Below, piece after piece: positions 12,261 through 23,111 of a stretch of 64,000 nt of DNA. How positions within the stretch are numbered: position 1 is the first letter of the stretch; every line of letters begins with the position of its first letter. A program made the position numbers and the translations under genes. The DNA lies in assembly GCA_013398055.1 (NCBI GenBank), contig VZRS01002541.1:9246-73245 (forward strand), in the 5' to 3' direction. The notes beneath the pieces were generated by a model. The model was not told the DNA's origin. It made no database searches and was given only the letters and a program-made list of their open reading frames with translations. This DNA is from Ifrita kowaldi (lineage: Eukaryota > Chordata > Aves > Passeriformes > Cinclosomatidae).

Positions 12261-14153
12261 TACTGCTCCCTGTCCCTCACTTTAGCCCAGCTCTGCTTTT
12301 CTTAAGAAGAGCTTTCTTCTGATGAACAAGGTCACTCAGAGGAAAATGGCAGAGCAGGGTTCCAGGTGACAGCCCTGGTTTCCAGTCTTCTCTCCCTTTC
12401 CTTCATTTCCACTGAACCCCTTGTCCCCATAACTACTCTGTCTCTTTCCTTCCTTTTGTTGAGAAACAGAAACATTTCCAAAACCCTGAAAAATGTAAAC
12501 CTCTCCCAAGTCACAAAGTAACTGGAAGGTTTTGACACCATCTCCTACCCCCATTCTCTCTTCAGCTTTTATTCTACTATACTGATATAGCTGAGGATAA
12601 ATATACTAACAAAATCAGGGGTGCTCCAAATTATGGTAAGAATGTACATACACACAGAGATAAGCAAACTGGACAGTACAAATTCTTTAGAAGTAAAAAA
12701 AAAAAACAACAAAAAAACCCAATTAAAAACTCAGAGACTTCTGGAAAAAAATAGTTTTGCAACAATCAGTTATTTCAAGGACCATTACAAGTAACAGAGT
12801 GTGTCTATATTCAAATCCTCCCCGAGAAGTGCAGCTCAATAGGGAAATTTGGGGATTTCAAACTCTGTGCTGGAGTACCTCCCTGTTGCCTCAGAGAAAA
12901 CAGGAGTTCACCTCTCCCTTCCCCAGGGAGCCAGGAACAGCTGACAAATAACTTCACACAAGCCAGCCAGCCTTTAGCTGGGAATCACTACACAAGTCTA
13001 CTTTGCCTGCAGGAGATCCAAACCAGTAACACCTGTGAGCTAAACATTGCTTGGCTGGTTCTCTGAGCTGACCTGTGCAATGAAAGTAATCTCTTATATT
13101 CAGAGGGAGAATATAATATGAGGTTATTTTAGATCTGACCTTTCAGCCACAAAGCACTTAAGATAAGAAATAGGTGGATCTGGGGAAATAATTCATAAGT
13201 AGCCAGGTGTTAGTTGAATTTTTTCTCTTAGGGGACCTGAGGTTCTTCAGCAATTCCTTCCAAAATGAAGGCTGAATTATGACAAAATGATTTTCCTCAG
13301 ATAAGGGACAGTGGATCAGAAGCGAAGTAATTTCCTGTCCTATAGGAGGAGAAGTAAAACACTGCAACCAGAAAGAGGGAGGAAAAGGGCTGGGGGCAAT
13401 GGGCTTGCTGGATCTGCAGGATGACTCTGGAGACCTTCCCATGCATGCATCCCCACAAATGCTGTATGCAGATCTTTAGTGGACGCAGAGCCAAGTGTGA
13501 CAAAACTTAATATGAAATACTACAATATTATAGTATATTGAATAATATCACAAACCAATGCCTGGCACTGCAGTTATGAGAATACGAAAACACACACTGA
13601 TGAAGTCTCCTACTGACTTTGTCTTGACCACATTGGCCGATATTTCAGTAATGTGTCAGGAGATCAAGCTGAGCAGGACACCTGAAAAAAGCAACTCCCT
13701 TCCTTGCTGACAGCAGAACCTCTGCCTTGGACAATCTCTAGCTGTTTGCACACATACTGGGAAGCCCAAGGAGCTTGTATTCCCTTAGCAACCAAAGTTG
13801 GCACCTGTGGTATTTGTTTTCAGCGACTGACACCAAGAGTTTGAACTTACATCTGTTTTACTGAATTATGGTAAAACAGTCTTACTAACTGCAAAAAGCA
13901 GCTCTCATTTGGACAATGCCATCCAGATCCTTTGCAGCTTGTGCTGCCTGTAATTTCACTTCACATCCCACCCAGAAATTACAGGAAACTGCACAGCACA
14001 GGGACATGACAAGTCTTGTGCAGGCTGGGTCTTGACAGCTTGACCTATTCCCAGCTTTAAAACTTGCTTATGTAGAAGTTTTCTTAATGTCTTTTATAGT
14101 TTGTTCGTAAAGGATTGTCCACGTGGTGCCTTATCACAAACTGTGGAATGAGT
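12261..14153. other. Single-copy noncoding DNA
   Basis: Contains the A-rich tract at 12695-12717 and an imperfect AT palindrome at 13519-13536. Several short antisense frames at 12332-12554 and 13158-13503 overlap in different registers and are not accepted. Confidence 0.4.
12695..12717. repeat. A-rich tract
   Basis: A12, then CAAC, then A7. It is a simple low-complexity tract with no recognisable retroposon body directly upstream. Confidence 0.7.
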
Positions 14154-14168
14154 CCAGGAGATGGCAAC
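14154..14168 (+). promoter_or_regulatory. Weak CTCF-like motif
   Basis: CCAGGAGATGGCAAC matches the CTCF core at 11 of 12 positions; the fifth base is G instead of C or T. This is weaker than the site at 1303 because the mismatch is in the informative centre. Confidence 0.25.
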
Positions 14169-14429
14169 AACATGAACTGCTGTGGGGGATAACAAGGACT
14201 CTGTTATGACTGGGAACGTTTGCAGTACTATAAATAACTCTATCAATATTGTGATAATGGCACTTTAAAGAGGTCTATTTTACAAGTGTTGAATGTAAGA
14301 GAGACCACAGCTGTGCTCATTAATTCTGAAGTATGCTCCTCTCTACGTACAATTTGCAGGTGTAACAATAGGAGTGTTGACTCAGTGCAGGTCTAGCTAG
14401 TGTTTGGATTAAAAAAAAGGTCACAGTAG

Positions 14430-14680
14430 CATGATTAGTTCTTAACGAGTCTTTATTGTGTTTGGCAGAGGGAAGGCAAATGATGATAGTTTAATTGAAA
14501 ACAATAAAAGTAAAATAGAACTTTGTTACAGAATTTAGCTATACGTAAATAGCTTCTCCCCCCCCAAAGAGCAAGTACCGTAATTGACAGCAGTAGATCT
14601 TTTGATAATTAATTGCAGTAAATTATCACTTGGCACAAAGAAGGCATAATTCTAATTAATTTGCAACCTTTCCAGCATAA
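14430..14680. other. AT-rich block, candidate conserved noncoding element
   Basis: Dense in homeodomain-type words (TTTAATTG, GATAATTAATTGCAG, TAAATTATC, CTAATTAATTTGC) with retained CpGs (TAACGAG, TATACGTAAA, TACCGTAATT). No repeat is recognised. Confidence 0.35.
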
Positions 14681-15277
14681 CACTGAATTGAAAATGGCAC
14701 TGCTGTAATTTTTTTGAAGCTAATATAGAACTGGAGTACAAACAACATTGTGATGCTTTCTTGTGTTTCCCTTGTTTGGAGTTGAACTGGGGTGATTCGG
14801 CCCTCTCCACACAATTTCTGTACCTCGCAGGGATGACCCAAATGGGCAGGAGTTTCCTGCACAGTCAGGATTAATCTGCCACAGCATGGGATAATATAAT
14901 TATGTACAGAGATCTAGGCAGAGAACGGGTTCAGCTGGGGTCCGTCTGGGACATCAGTGCCTTGATTTGAGGACATTCAGGGCTGCAAAGTGTCCCTTGC
15001 ACTGTCCTTTAAATCTAGGCTTGGTTCAAAATGAAGGTTTGTGGTAATGTGGACAGGCCAGACTATTTAAACTGAGCTCAGAACTGCAATGTCTGTCAAA
15101 TCCATCAGTTAACTTACAAATGCATTTTTTTACCTCTGGGAACACAAATCCCCCTTGGCAACTGCAGGGCCGAGCTATATGGCAAGTCCTCTTGAGGAGG
15201 TGTGATGGAAGGAGGTCTGTAGAGGCGGCCAGCTCACAGCACTGGCAGCTTTTAACTTCAAGGACTGCCGAGATGCA
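14681..15277. other. Single-copy noncoding DNA
   Basis: Mixed composition, slightly richer in G and C towards 15160-15277. No repeat or accepted frame. Confidence 0.35.
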
Positions 15278-15317
15278 ATGGCCAACAAATCCGTCTTAAG
15301 CAGGATGCTCGGTGAGT
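15278..15317 (+). other. Short ATG frame ending in a consensus splice donor
   Basis: An ATG followed by G (good +4 context) opens an 11-codon frame reading MANKSVLSRML. It runs directly into the donor-like G/GTGAGT at 15311-15317. This is the arrangement of a short first coding exon, but frames this short with a donor occur by chance many times in 64 kb. No downstream partner exon is recognised. Treat it as a marker to test, not as a gene. Confidence 0.12.
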
Positions 15318-15446
15318 GCTTATGGATGAGGTACTGTTCCTCTCTTATCAGAACCAGAGTTCACAGCGAAGCTCCTCAGCTAATGATTTGTTAATGGAAT
15401 TAAGATCTGGGCCCCAATCTGGGACTTTGCAAACAGCCCACAACTC

Positions 15447-15570
15447 TTCTGTGCCTCAAAACTTCTCAGTGTCCCTGGGAGATAATATTTACCTCCCGCA
15501 CATCAGTGTTGTGAGAATAAATTAACTTTGGGAGAGTATGTTGAGCTCCTTGGAAAACAGTTACTAAATA
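15447..15570 (+). mobile_element. Old MIR-like SINE remnant
   Basis: TTCTGTGCCTCA, then GGGAGATAATATTTACCTC, then GTTGTGAGAATAAATTAA, follow the order and spacing of the MIR core and its 3' part (TCTGTGCCTCAGTTTCC, GGGGATAATA, GTTGTGAGGATTAAA). MIR-type SINEs are ancient and survive as degraded pieces in amniote genomes. Confidence 0.6.
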
Positions 15571-15609
15571 AGTGCAAGTATTATCATATATTAAATCAGA
15601 TCAGCTATT

Positions 15610-16060
15610 AAAAACAAGAACAAGTCCTCAGATCTGTAGTCTTCGCTACATCAGTTTCTCCCTCCTTTGCTGATTACTGTTAGCCTTGATAATAATGAAC
15701 TCAAAGACGATATTAACAGCCTAACCTATACTATGATTTAATCTTGATTGCCACAGATCAAGGTTTGATTTAATTGCTCTAGAATTAATTAGGAAGAGAA
15801 ACAAGTTATAAAAAAGAATTTTCTCTCTAAATAAAGAAACTGTTTACATTCAATTGGAGTTCATGTTAGAACAAATCATTAAGCTATAAAAGATTACATC
15901 TGGGCTAGAATTAAAGTCAAGCCGATTCATTAACCCAAATGGTAGCCCAGAGATTACTAACATGGTATTTCTGCTTTGGTGATCAAAGGATCAAGGATAC
16001 ATGACCAGATGACCCTAATTGAAGAAATCTCCACTGAATTTTGTAAATGAACTTGAAAGT
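15610..16060. other. AT-rich block, candidate conserved noncoding element
   Basis: AT-rich, complex, with TTTAATTGC, AGAATTAATTAGG, GATCAAAGGATCAAGG (TCF/LEF-like pairs) and repeated GATCAAGGTTTGAT-type words. No repeat is recognised and no long frames occur. Confidence 0.3.
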
Positions 16061-17567
16061 ACTCAGAAGATAGTTGTTTCAATGTGAAGAATAAATTTAT
16101 CCTAGTAGCCTTACTTCATACATAAGGAAAAGGAAAGAAAAGATAATGGCACTATGGCAATACTTTATGAAGTACATAAAGCAAGAATATTTTCCTTGAG
16201 TTATGGAGGAACCTTATCCAAATTGTTTATAGTTGTCTGTTAGAGATTTTGAAATAAAGGGAATTTACAGTCAAAAACTTAGTTGCTATTGCCCTGTCAA
16301 TGACCTCATCACACCTGACCTATAGGGAGTATCTTCTGCTGGGCTAGCCCATAAATCAGCCTGCAGGCAAGGCCTTTCCCTCAAAAGCAGAATTAGGTAT
16401 GATAGTTTTATTGTGTGAACTACTGTTCACCGGGGACTGAGTAGAATCTGCTGGCTGTATTTCACTCCAGAGTGCAGGATAGATGAACTCCAGCCTTGGT
16501 CCCAATGGGGAAGGTCCAAGTCTGTGCCTCACTGAACTCCTGACCATACAGACTCTCAACTCATCATAGGGAAGAGCTGCAGATGCTTTGTCAAGGTAAT
16601 GCTTGTAAGTATAAGCTCAGTTTGTTTCAAGTTTTAAATAAGAAGGATTCACTTAAATGCTGGAAAATAATAGCAGTGTAACTTCTTTTGAAAGCCTGGT
16701 ATAGACATTAGTGAAATCTTACATATCCCTCTGTGGACAATCGAGAGTCACTGAGCATAGGAACTTCCTGAAGAGGGAGACTATGATTCTTGTTATAAAG
16801 GGGAGGAATTGGATGTGATAACTAGATGGACAAACTTCAAAAGTTTCAGGGCTTATGCTTGTTTTGGATAACCATCCGAGAGTTTTGATGCATATCCGAA
16901 GTTTATCTGGACCACCTGGGCCCGTAAATATTGGGATGGAAATCTTGCAAGAACAGGCTCCCTCAAGAGGTTTTTTCTCTTTTGGTAAATTGGGCAAGTA
17001 TTTTCTTGTCACGCTGGAGATACAACAAAAATAGTAATGACAAGACATAAGACCTGTTCTTTAAGAGTACTTCATCAAGTCTAAATCAAGAATAAATATG
17101 AAAGCTTCTCTTAAAATGATTTCCACATCGCCAGACCTTCTTGTGGTTAAGAGGGACAAACTTAAAAAGTAAATGGGGACCAATATGTCCCAGTTCTTTC
17201 TGAAGCTTAACTGTGCTACAGACCTTTTGGGTTGGGTATTGCTGTCATTTAATCTACTTTGGTACAATTGCTTTTATGTATAACATACATAACAATGCTG
17301 CAGAGGTTTTTGGACAAATGAGATGTAGATCAAGGTAGCAGGAATACTGGCATCCTCTGAAATGTTGTTTGTGTATGTGGCCATTAAATGAAATAAACCC
17401 TAACTTCCAAAGGCCAGGCTTTCCATGAAATCTCATGTATGTTTGAGAAAGTTTTTATATGTGTATGCACCCATGTACCTTTCCCTAGTTCTCCATAGGC
17501 ACAAAGTAGTTTATAACTGCTGAATGGTTTAAATTGGTTTTGTAGAGGAGTGTTTTTGGTTTACCCA
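16061..17567. other. Single-copy DNA, possible ancient transposon remnant at 16850-16920
   Basis: Around 16850-16920 the words CATCCGAGAG and CATATCCGAAG recur about 20 bases apart in a CpG-poor setting. This ATCCGA pattern is reminiscent of old DNA-transposon termini, but I cannot name a family. The 109-codon minus frame across it (16719-17048) has no recognisable domain. Confidence 0.2.
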
Positions 17568-17636
17568 CTAAAAATATAGTTATAACTAAAATATATATAA
17601 TATATATAATGTAGTATAACTAAAATATAGTTATAC
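17568..17636. repeat. AT-rich duplicated/palindromic tract
   Basis: A segment ending in TAAAATATAGTTATA occurs at about 17569-17584 (with one extra A) and again at 17621-17635. Between them lie ATATATATAATATATATAAT-type dinucleotide repeats. TATAACTAAAATATA is also present twice (17581-17595 and 17615-17629). It looks like a short duplication plus AT microsatellite, and it is likely variable in length. Confidence 0.75.
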
Positions 17637-19535
17637 AGAGTAAAATTTCCTTGGCTGATAAGGAGAGGGCTCCTGAAGCTGGTAGAGCGATCTGGCCTCT
17701 CTCTCAGGCTGGAGCGACAGAAAGTGGGCACCCTTCTGAGAGCTCTTTCCAGGACTGGCTGGAGATGAATCAGTAGGTTCAATTAGGTTTGTTTTTGGAA
17801 ATGTGACCAAACTCCTGAAGCCAGGGATGACCTTCCTATATGTTTGTTTTACTACTGGCAAACAGTTAAAGTCCACACCATTTCTGAAACACCAGCTTAG
17901 GCAGGGGAGAGTTTCCTGTGATTGAGTAACCTTGGAGGACACCTAAACCTGAGGCTCAGGCCTCGTGCCAAGGCATGGGGCAGCACCTGCCCCCCTCAGC
18001 ACACAGAGCTGACACTGAGCACAGAACCTGCTTTGTAAAAGCATGCAGTGTTTCAGAGAAAGTTCAGTAAAACAGGTCTATTGATTAAACCCACCACTGT
18101 TTCAGGTACAGGTGTTATTTGCAGGTTTGGAGAGGAAGAGGTGCCCTCTGCCCTGCCTCTCAGAGAAGGGATAAAACCAGTAATATTTCTGCCATGGCTA
18201 GCACAGTCCGGTGGGAGAGGCTGGAAGAGAAGGTTCTCCCCCATGGTGGCTGGGGGAGAGGAATTTGGTTCCTCCAGATAGGAGTTGCAGGGGCAGATGC
18301 CCCAAATGAAGTGTTGCCACTCCTTTTCCCTAAAGACTAGTATGAAATAATGATGGGGAGAGTTGATGGCTGAAAGGCTTTAAAATACTGGTTAATCTTT
18401 TGGCCAGTTCACTTATGGAACCATAAGCATCAAGAGCACTTTAAGTGAGTCACAGCAGTGCATGGCAACTAGGATGGAAGCAAGACCTGGGGAGGGACTT
18501 CCTTTGAAGACCATGCTGGTCACGACCAAACCAACTTCTTTTCACAGCAGAATAAAAACCCCTCATGCCTTTTATGGGGTGAGCTTTGAAGAGCTCTGAG
18601 AAGGACCCCAGCAGTTGGGGTTCACTGCTGAGCAGGAGCAGGGAGCTGATCTGTAAGATGAGACTTTGTGGTTCCTCAGTGCTGGGAAAGAGGCCAAAGC
18701 CCTTTGGAACCCACAGCTAGCAACTCCTAACCTGTAGTCCAGCATTCTCCCTACATGGACACAGTATCACTTAACCATTGGTTAGTTATTCTGAATGTTT
18801 GTTAAGAAGCTGCAGCCTGCTATTTCCATCTACCTCACAGGCTGAAGTCGTTGCTGCCTGCATGTCTGAGCCAGTGGACCTGGCCGTGTTCCTCTCCCAT
18901 GGCAGCCAGTGACCTAATCCAGCTCCAAATCCATGGGAGTGTCTCTGTTGACTCCAGCAGAATCTGGCCAGGGTTTTGGGGACCTGGCAAAGCCCACGAA
19001 GAGCAGCACACTGGGCTCTTCCAATGAGCACTGCAGCTCCTGCGTGCTGAGGGAGATGCTGTATGCCCAGGGAGCACAGTTTGGCCCCTTCGTAGTAGCA
19101 ACATCTAAACATGGGATGGCAAGTAAATAAACCCATACGAACCCAGCCAACGCACACAGCGAAAATTACCATCCTGTTCAGGAAGCAACAAATCAGGTCA
19201 CACATCGTTGTCAGAACTATTTAAATTGTCATTGGCCATGTCACCCTTTCTTTTTTTAGCTGCCTCAGTAAGCCACGTTTTGGCATCTTTGTACTCAGAT
19301 GGATATATCTTCAGTAGTGCACATGAAATCTAATGTGTTAGTAACTTGGGGAATAAATTTGCATCCAACACTCCATTATTTTTATCTTGTTTTTCTCTTT
19401 AACCAAGTCACAAAAAGTCTACACTTCAATCTCCAAGTATTCCAGAACGGTACAGCAGAATTAGGCAAATTAATTATATATTGACATAACAGCACTAAGA
19501 ATAGAGATCTCTACAGAGCTTTGCAAAAAGTGGCT
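17637..19535. other. Single-copy noncoding DNA, locally GC-richer
   Basis: The segments 17940-18320 and 18800-19130 are richer in G and C. Frames there occur on both strands in overlapping registers (for example 139 codons minus at 18786-19205) without any known domain. No repeat is recognised. Confidence 0.35.
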
Positions 19536-19585
19536 TTTCTACAGATGGAAAAACTTAGACACAGAGTTAAAGTTAGTTCTGTAAA
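19536..19585 (-). mobile_element. Old MIR-like SINE core, minus strand
   Basis: TTTCTACAGATGGAAAAAC, followed by TTAGACACAGAGTTAAAGTTA, matches the reverse complement of the MIR core (TTTACAGATGAGGAAAC, TGAGGCACAGAGAGGTTAAGT). It is short and diverged. Confidence 0.5.
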
Positions 19586-21428
19586 AAACCCCCACAAGAT
19601 GAAAACAAGTAGTTCAAGTGTCTGCTCATGTAATCAGGCTTGGTTCCTTGGTTGTTTTTTTTCCCCAGTGTTGGCTTTTGGCTGCCCCAGAGTTGTCAAG
19701 TAGACCCTGGAAACTGGTGGGGAGGTGAGAAGATAAACCTTGCACAGGGTTTCAGGCATTCAAGGGATAAGACTGGCTGAGGTGCATAAATACCAGATCT
19801 AACCTACATACAAATGAGGCCTTTAACGGGATCAAGGTAGCAGCTCATCACTGGGAAGGCTTTGGTTTGCTGCCATCCAAGAATAGGCGCAGAGCAGAAG
19901 ACCACCCTTGTCCTCACAACCTCCCCACCCAGAGGCAGGTCAATGAAGAACAGAGATGTACGGAGCCAAACTGACACACAATATTTGTTAATAGAGAGTT
20001 TCTAGATTTGCATGAGTGGGTCTCTTCCTTATTTCCTCTTCCCGAGGCAGCCCCCTTTTCCATGTACTCTCAGAAAGCAGAGACAGCAAGTGAGGTGAGA
20101 TACTCACTGCCATTCTCACATTCTGTGCTAAATTATACTTCCCTATTTTAGGTACTAAACAATTGAAATGAAGTTTATGTCTTCTTGGTGTTTCTGACCT
20201 GTTTGGCGTGCTGGAGTTCCTTTGGCAAAGGGACAGGTAATGTACTCACCAGCTAATGAAGGGCACCCAGTGAGAGCTCTCATGTTTTTTTAAAAAATAA
20301 TCCTATTGGTAATCATACAGATAGCAGAGTCAGACTTTAAAATCATTCCATCCCTACAGGGAACAGGTCTGTAGAGGTGCTCTCTGTGTAGAGAAGGATG
20401 GGTCAGTCCCAGTGCCTTTTCAGTCTGGGGCCTCTTCAAGAGCTGTGGTGGGGTTTTGTGAGGTGTTCCACCACCACATCTCACACCAGCCACTGACAGC
20501 TGCAAAACGCTGGCTGGGTCTTTCAATGCAAGCCAGTGCACAGCTGGGCAGTATTCCTTACATTTTTCTCAAAAAAATCTGAAGTATCTTGGGAGAGGAA
20601 TCTGCATGATATGCAGGAGGAGAGACAGGGGGCTCCCCTGCCTGCGCTCAGAGCAGTCACCTTCCACACACAGCCACCCTGTCGTGGCAGGGCTGGTTGG
20701 GCAGGGTACTATCTCTACTCCTGCCAAAATATGAAGCTGGGCAAAGAACCTTTCCCTTTGCCTTGAGAAAGCCAATGGATCTCAGCCAGCTGTCTGGTGA
20801 CTTCTTTATTTCTCAAGGCATGGTGTTTCCAGGTGTGATTAAGCAATGAACCCATTTCCTGAAGGCAGCTGAAAGTTGGGAGTGTTAGTAATGAGGGAAG
20901 TCCAGACTCAGTTTTACAGATGCAGTATTTTACACAATGTTAGTAACACAGTTTGAGGGAAATCTGTAGCTGAGAGAAACAGGAGACTTTTCTGTCTCTA
21001 AAGTGAGATGTGTACCAAATATGAAGTCACTGCAGCTGATTTTACCGATTTTCTGAAATATGTGAGTTGTATATTCTCAAATATTCAGCATTTATTGTCA
21101 ACTTTTTGAAACGTCAGTAAATCTTTTATGAGAATTTTGCTATTTGGCCTCCAAAGCTGCTGGGGGAGATGTGCAGAGTCCTAAAGCACAGATGAATATG
21201 AGCTACCCTGGAACTGCAAAAATAATATTTTAAGGTACCTTAATTGGAAATTCTAAAAAGAATCATAGTTGTAAGGAACCTGGAAAATCAACCCATGTAT
21301 TTTAGCACCTGCAGGAGCTTTTAAACCCCACAACTAAAACCCCTGGCCTTGATTGCAGGTATCTGATGAGTCAGTGTATTCAATATTTGGTCAAAAGGTC
21401 ACTTCACTGAATTCCAAAACACGTGTAA
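19586..21428. other. Single-copy noncoding DNA
   Basis: No gene or repeat family is recognised. A faint CR1-like string (AATCATAGTTGTAAGGAACC) at about 21260 is too short to call. Confidence 0.35.
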
Positions 21429-21446
21429 TTTTTTTTTTTTTTTTTT
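21429..21446. repeat. T18 homopolymer
   Basis: Eighteen uninterrupted T residues, the longest pure homopolymer I noticed in the window. It may be length-variable, and no retroposon body was recognised next to it. Confidence 0.85.
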
Positions 21447-23089
21447 GAGACACATGTAGTATTACCATAGCTGTTACTCTGCTCTTCTGAATAGCATCAA
21501 TTGTAATGCTGTAACAATCTGTGGGGGTGAGGTTTTGCAGCTGGCTGCCCGGTTTGAGCTCCTTGGAGCTGCAGGCCTGCAGTAGAGCCAAGTCCAGGCT
21601 CTGCCGCTGGTGCAGGAAGATCTCCAGACTGAGCCATCAGAGATGGTGCAACTCAGTGTGACAGACAGCAGTAGGTGTCTGCAGCCAAGATGTAGGTGTC
21701 AACAATATTAATTAAGATAAAAAAGCACCTGTTCCAAACTGATAGATTGAGTTGGAGATGGTGAGATAATGCCAGGTGATTGCATTGTACCCCAAGGGAG
21801 AGATCCTGTGATGGGCAAGATGAATTCCTCCTGGAAGTGCCCCTCTCTCTCTTCCTTGACTGCCAAGGCAGCTGAACAGCTGTTTCAGAGTTGACATCTA
21901 GATGTCAGGCAGTAAAATGTAACTGAGGTGAACCCACCCTTCATGCCCAGATGCAACGTGCTGTCTTTGTACATGGAATGTACATTTGATGCAAGACCTT
22001 AACAGAGCTCTACAAACAAGGTTAAAGCACAGACCAGTAATTACAAAGATCACAACTCCTAGGACCTGTATTCTACCCCCTCACAGCCTGGGCGTGTGAA
22101 TCTTGGGCGGGATTTTTCTGGGCGTTTAGGTGTGAAATCGTGTCAGTTTCAAGTGATTCGTCCAGCTTGTTGTGAATCATTTAGGCATCTAAACGCTGCT
22201 AGGATCTTGCCCTTAAAACTCTGTCTCCACTTCCCTGTTTTCAACACAGGGATAGCCCCTACCTGCTGGGCAGGATTACTGTCCCCAGCGCTTTGAGATC
22301 TTTGGGTGGCTGATGCTGCTGGTTAAAAGTGCAGGCTGGTCATGAATTTCAGATTGTCTTGCACGTGGTGCAGTGCAGACAGCACAGCCCCCGGGCCCCG
22401 CTGTGCCACAACCAACTTCAGACTGCGGCGACAAAATTCGTAGTGCCAACTGGTCTGTGAGATCAGCTGCTCCCTTCCTCCTGGCTTCTTACTCCTTCTG
22501 CTGTGTGACTCTAAGACCTGACAGGAAGCAGCACCCAGGTAGCACTTACTCTGGTCTCTATTGTACCAGCACCAAAACATTTGCTCTGTTCCTTAAAATG
22601 CAGCTTCTGAAGAGAAAAATAACCAGTTTTCCCTGTGCTGCTGGAATCTGGCTTGAGCACTGCACAGGAGCAGGCAGGGGGGGATGCGAGTGGGAGCGTC
22701 TGTGCACTGCTGGAGCCTCCCAGTCAGTTGCCCATCTCTCCCAGTAGATGATGCTAAAGCGCGATTGTTTTCAGCAATTTTAAGGAAGTGGAAGATTTTA
22801 TCAGGGGAAATCCGAGGTGGTAAGAAGGCTTCTGGGGCTCAGTGCTGCAGGGGAACATACTGCAAACATCCTGAAAATTCTGCAGACCAGTTTGCTCTTG
22901 TATCGTTTTATTAACAACTTGAATAGTAACAGGGTTAGAGGTTATGTGGGTTTTCAGGATTTTTAAGCAGGCCTACATTTACTTGTGTGTTTCTGCAGTC
23001 CTTACAGCTCAAGCACAGCGCCACTTCACACTGTCTTACCGTGCCGTTTCTTGGCTCTCTCGCCATCATAGAGCTCCTCACCTTCATTC
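21447..23089. other. Single-copy noncoding DNA
   Basis: GC-richer patches at about 22360-22480 and 22670-22720 carry overlapping frames on both strands (up to 124 codons plus, 22373-22747). There is no domain or repeat evidence. Confidence 0.35.
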
Positions 23090-23111
23090 CCATACCATAT
23101 CCATACCATAT
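23090..23111 (+). repeat. 11-bp tandem duplication, two copies
   Basis: CCATACCATAT is present twice, back to back and identical. Likely a slippage event. Confidence 0.9.

Noticed and set aside
18786..19205. 139-codon minus-strand frame with cysteine-rich start
   Set aside because: Three minus registers and one plus frame overlap here, which points to GC-rich chance frames. No disulfide-type spacing or signal peptide is convincing.
21255..21330. Faint CR1-like string AATCATAGTTGTAAGGAACC
   Set aside because: Only about 20 bases are similar and the following CR1 landmarks are absent.
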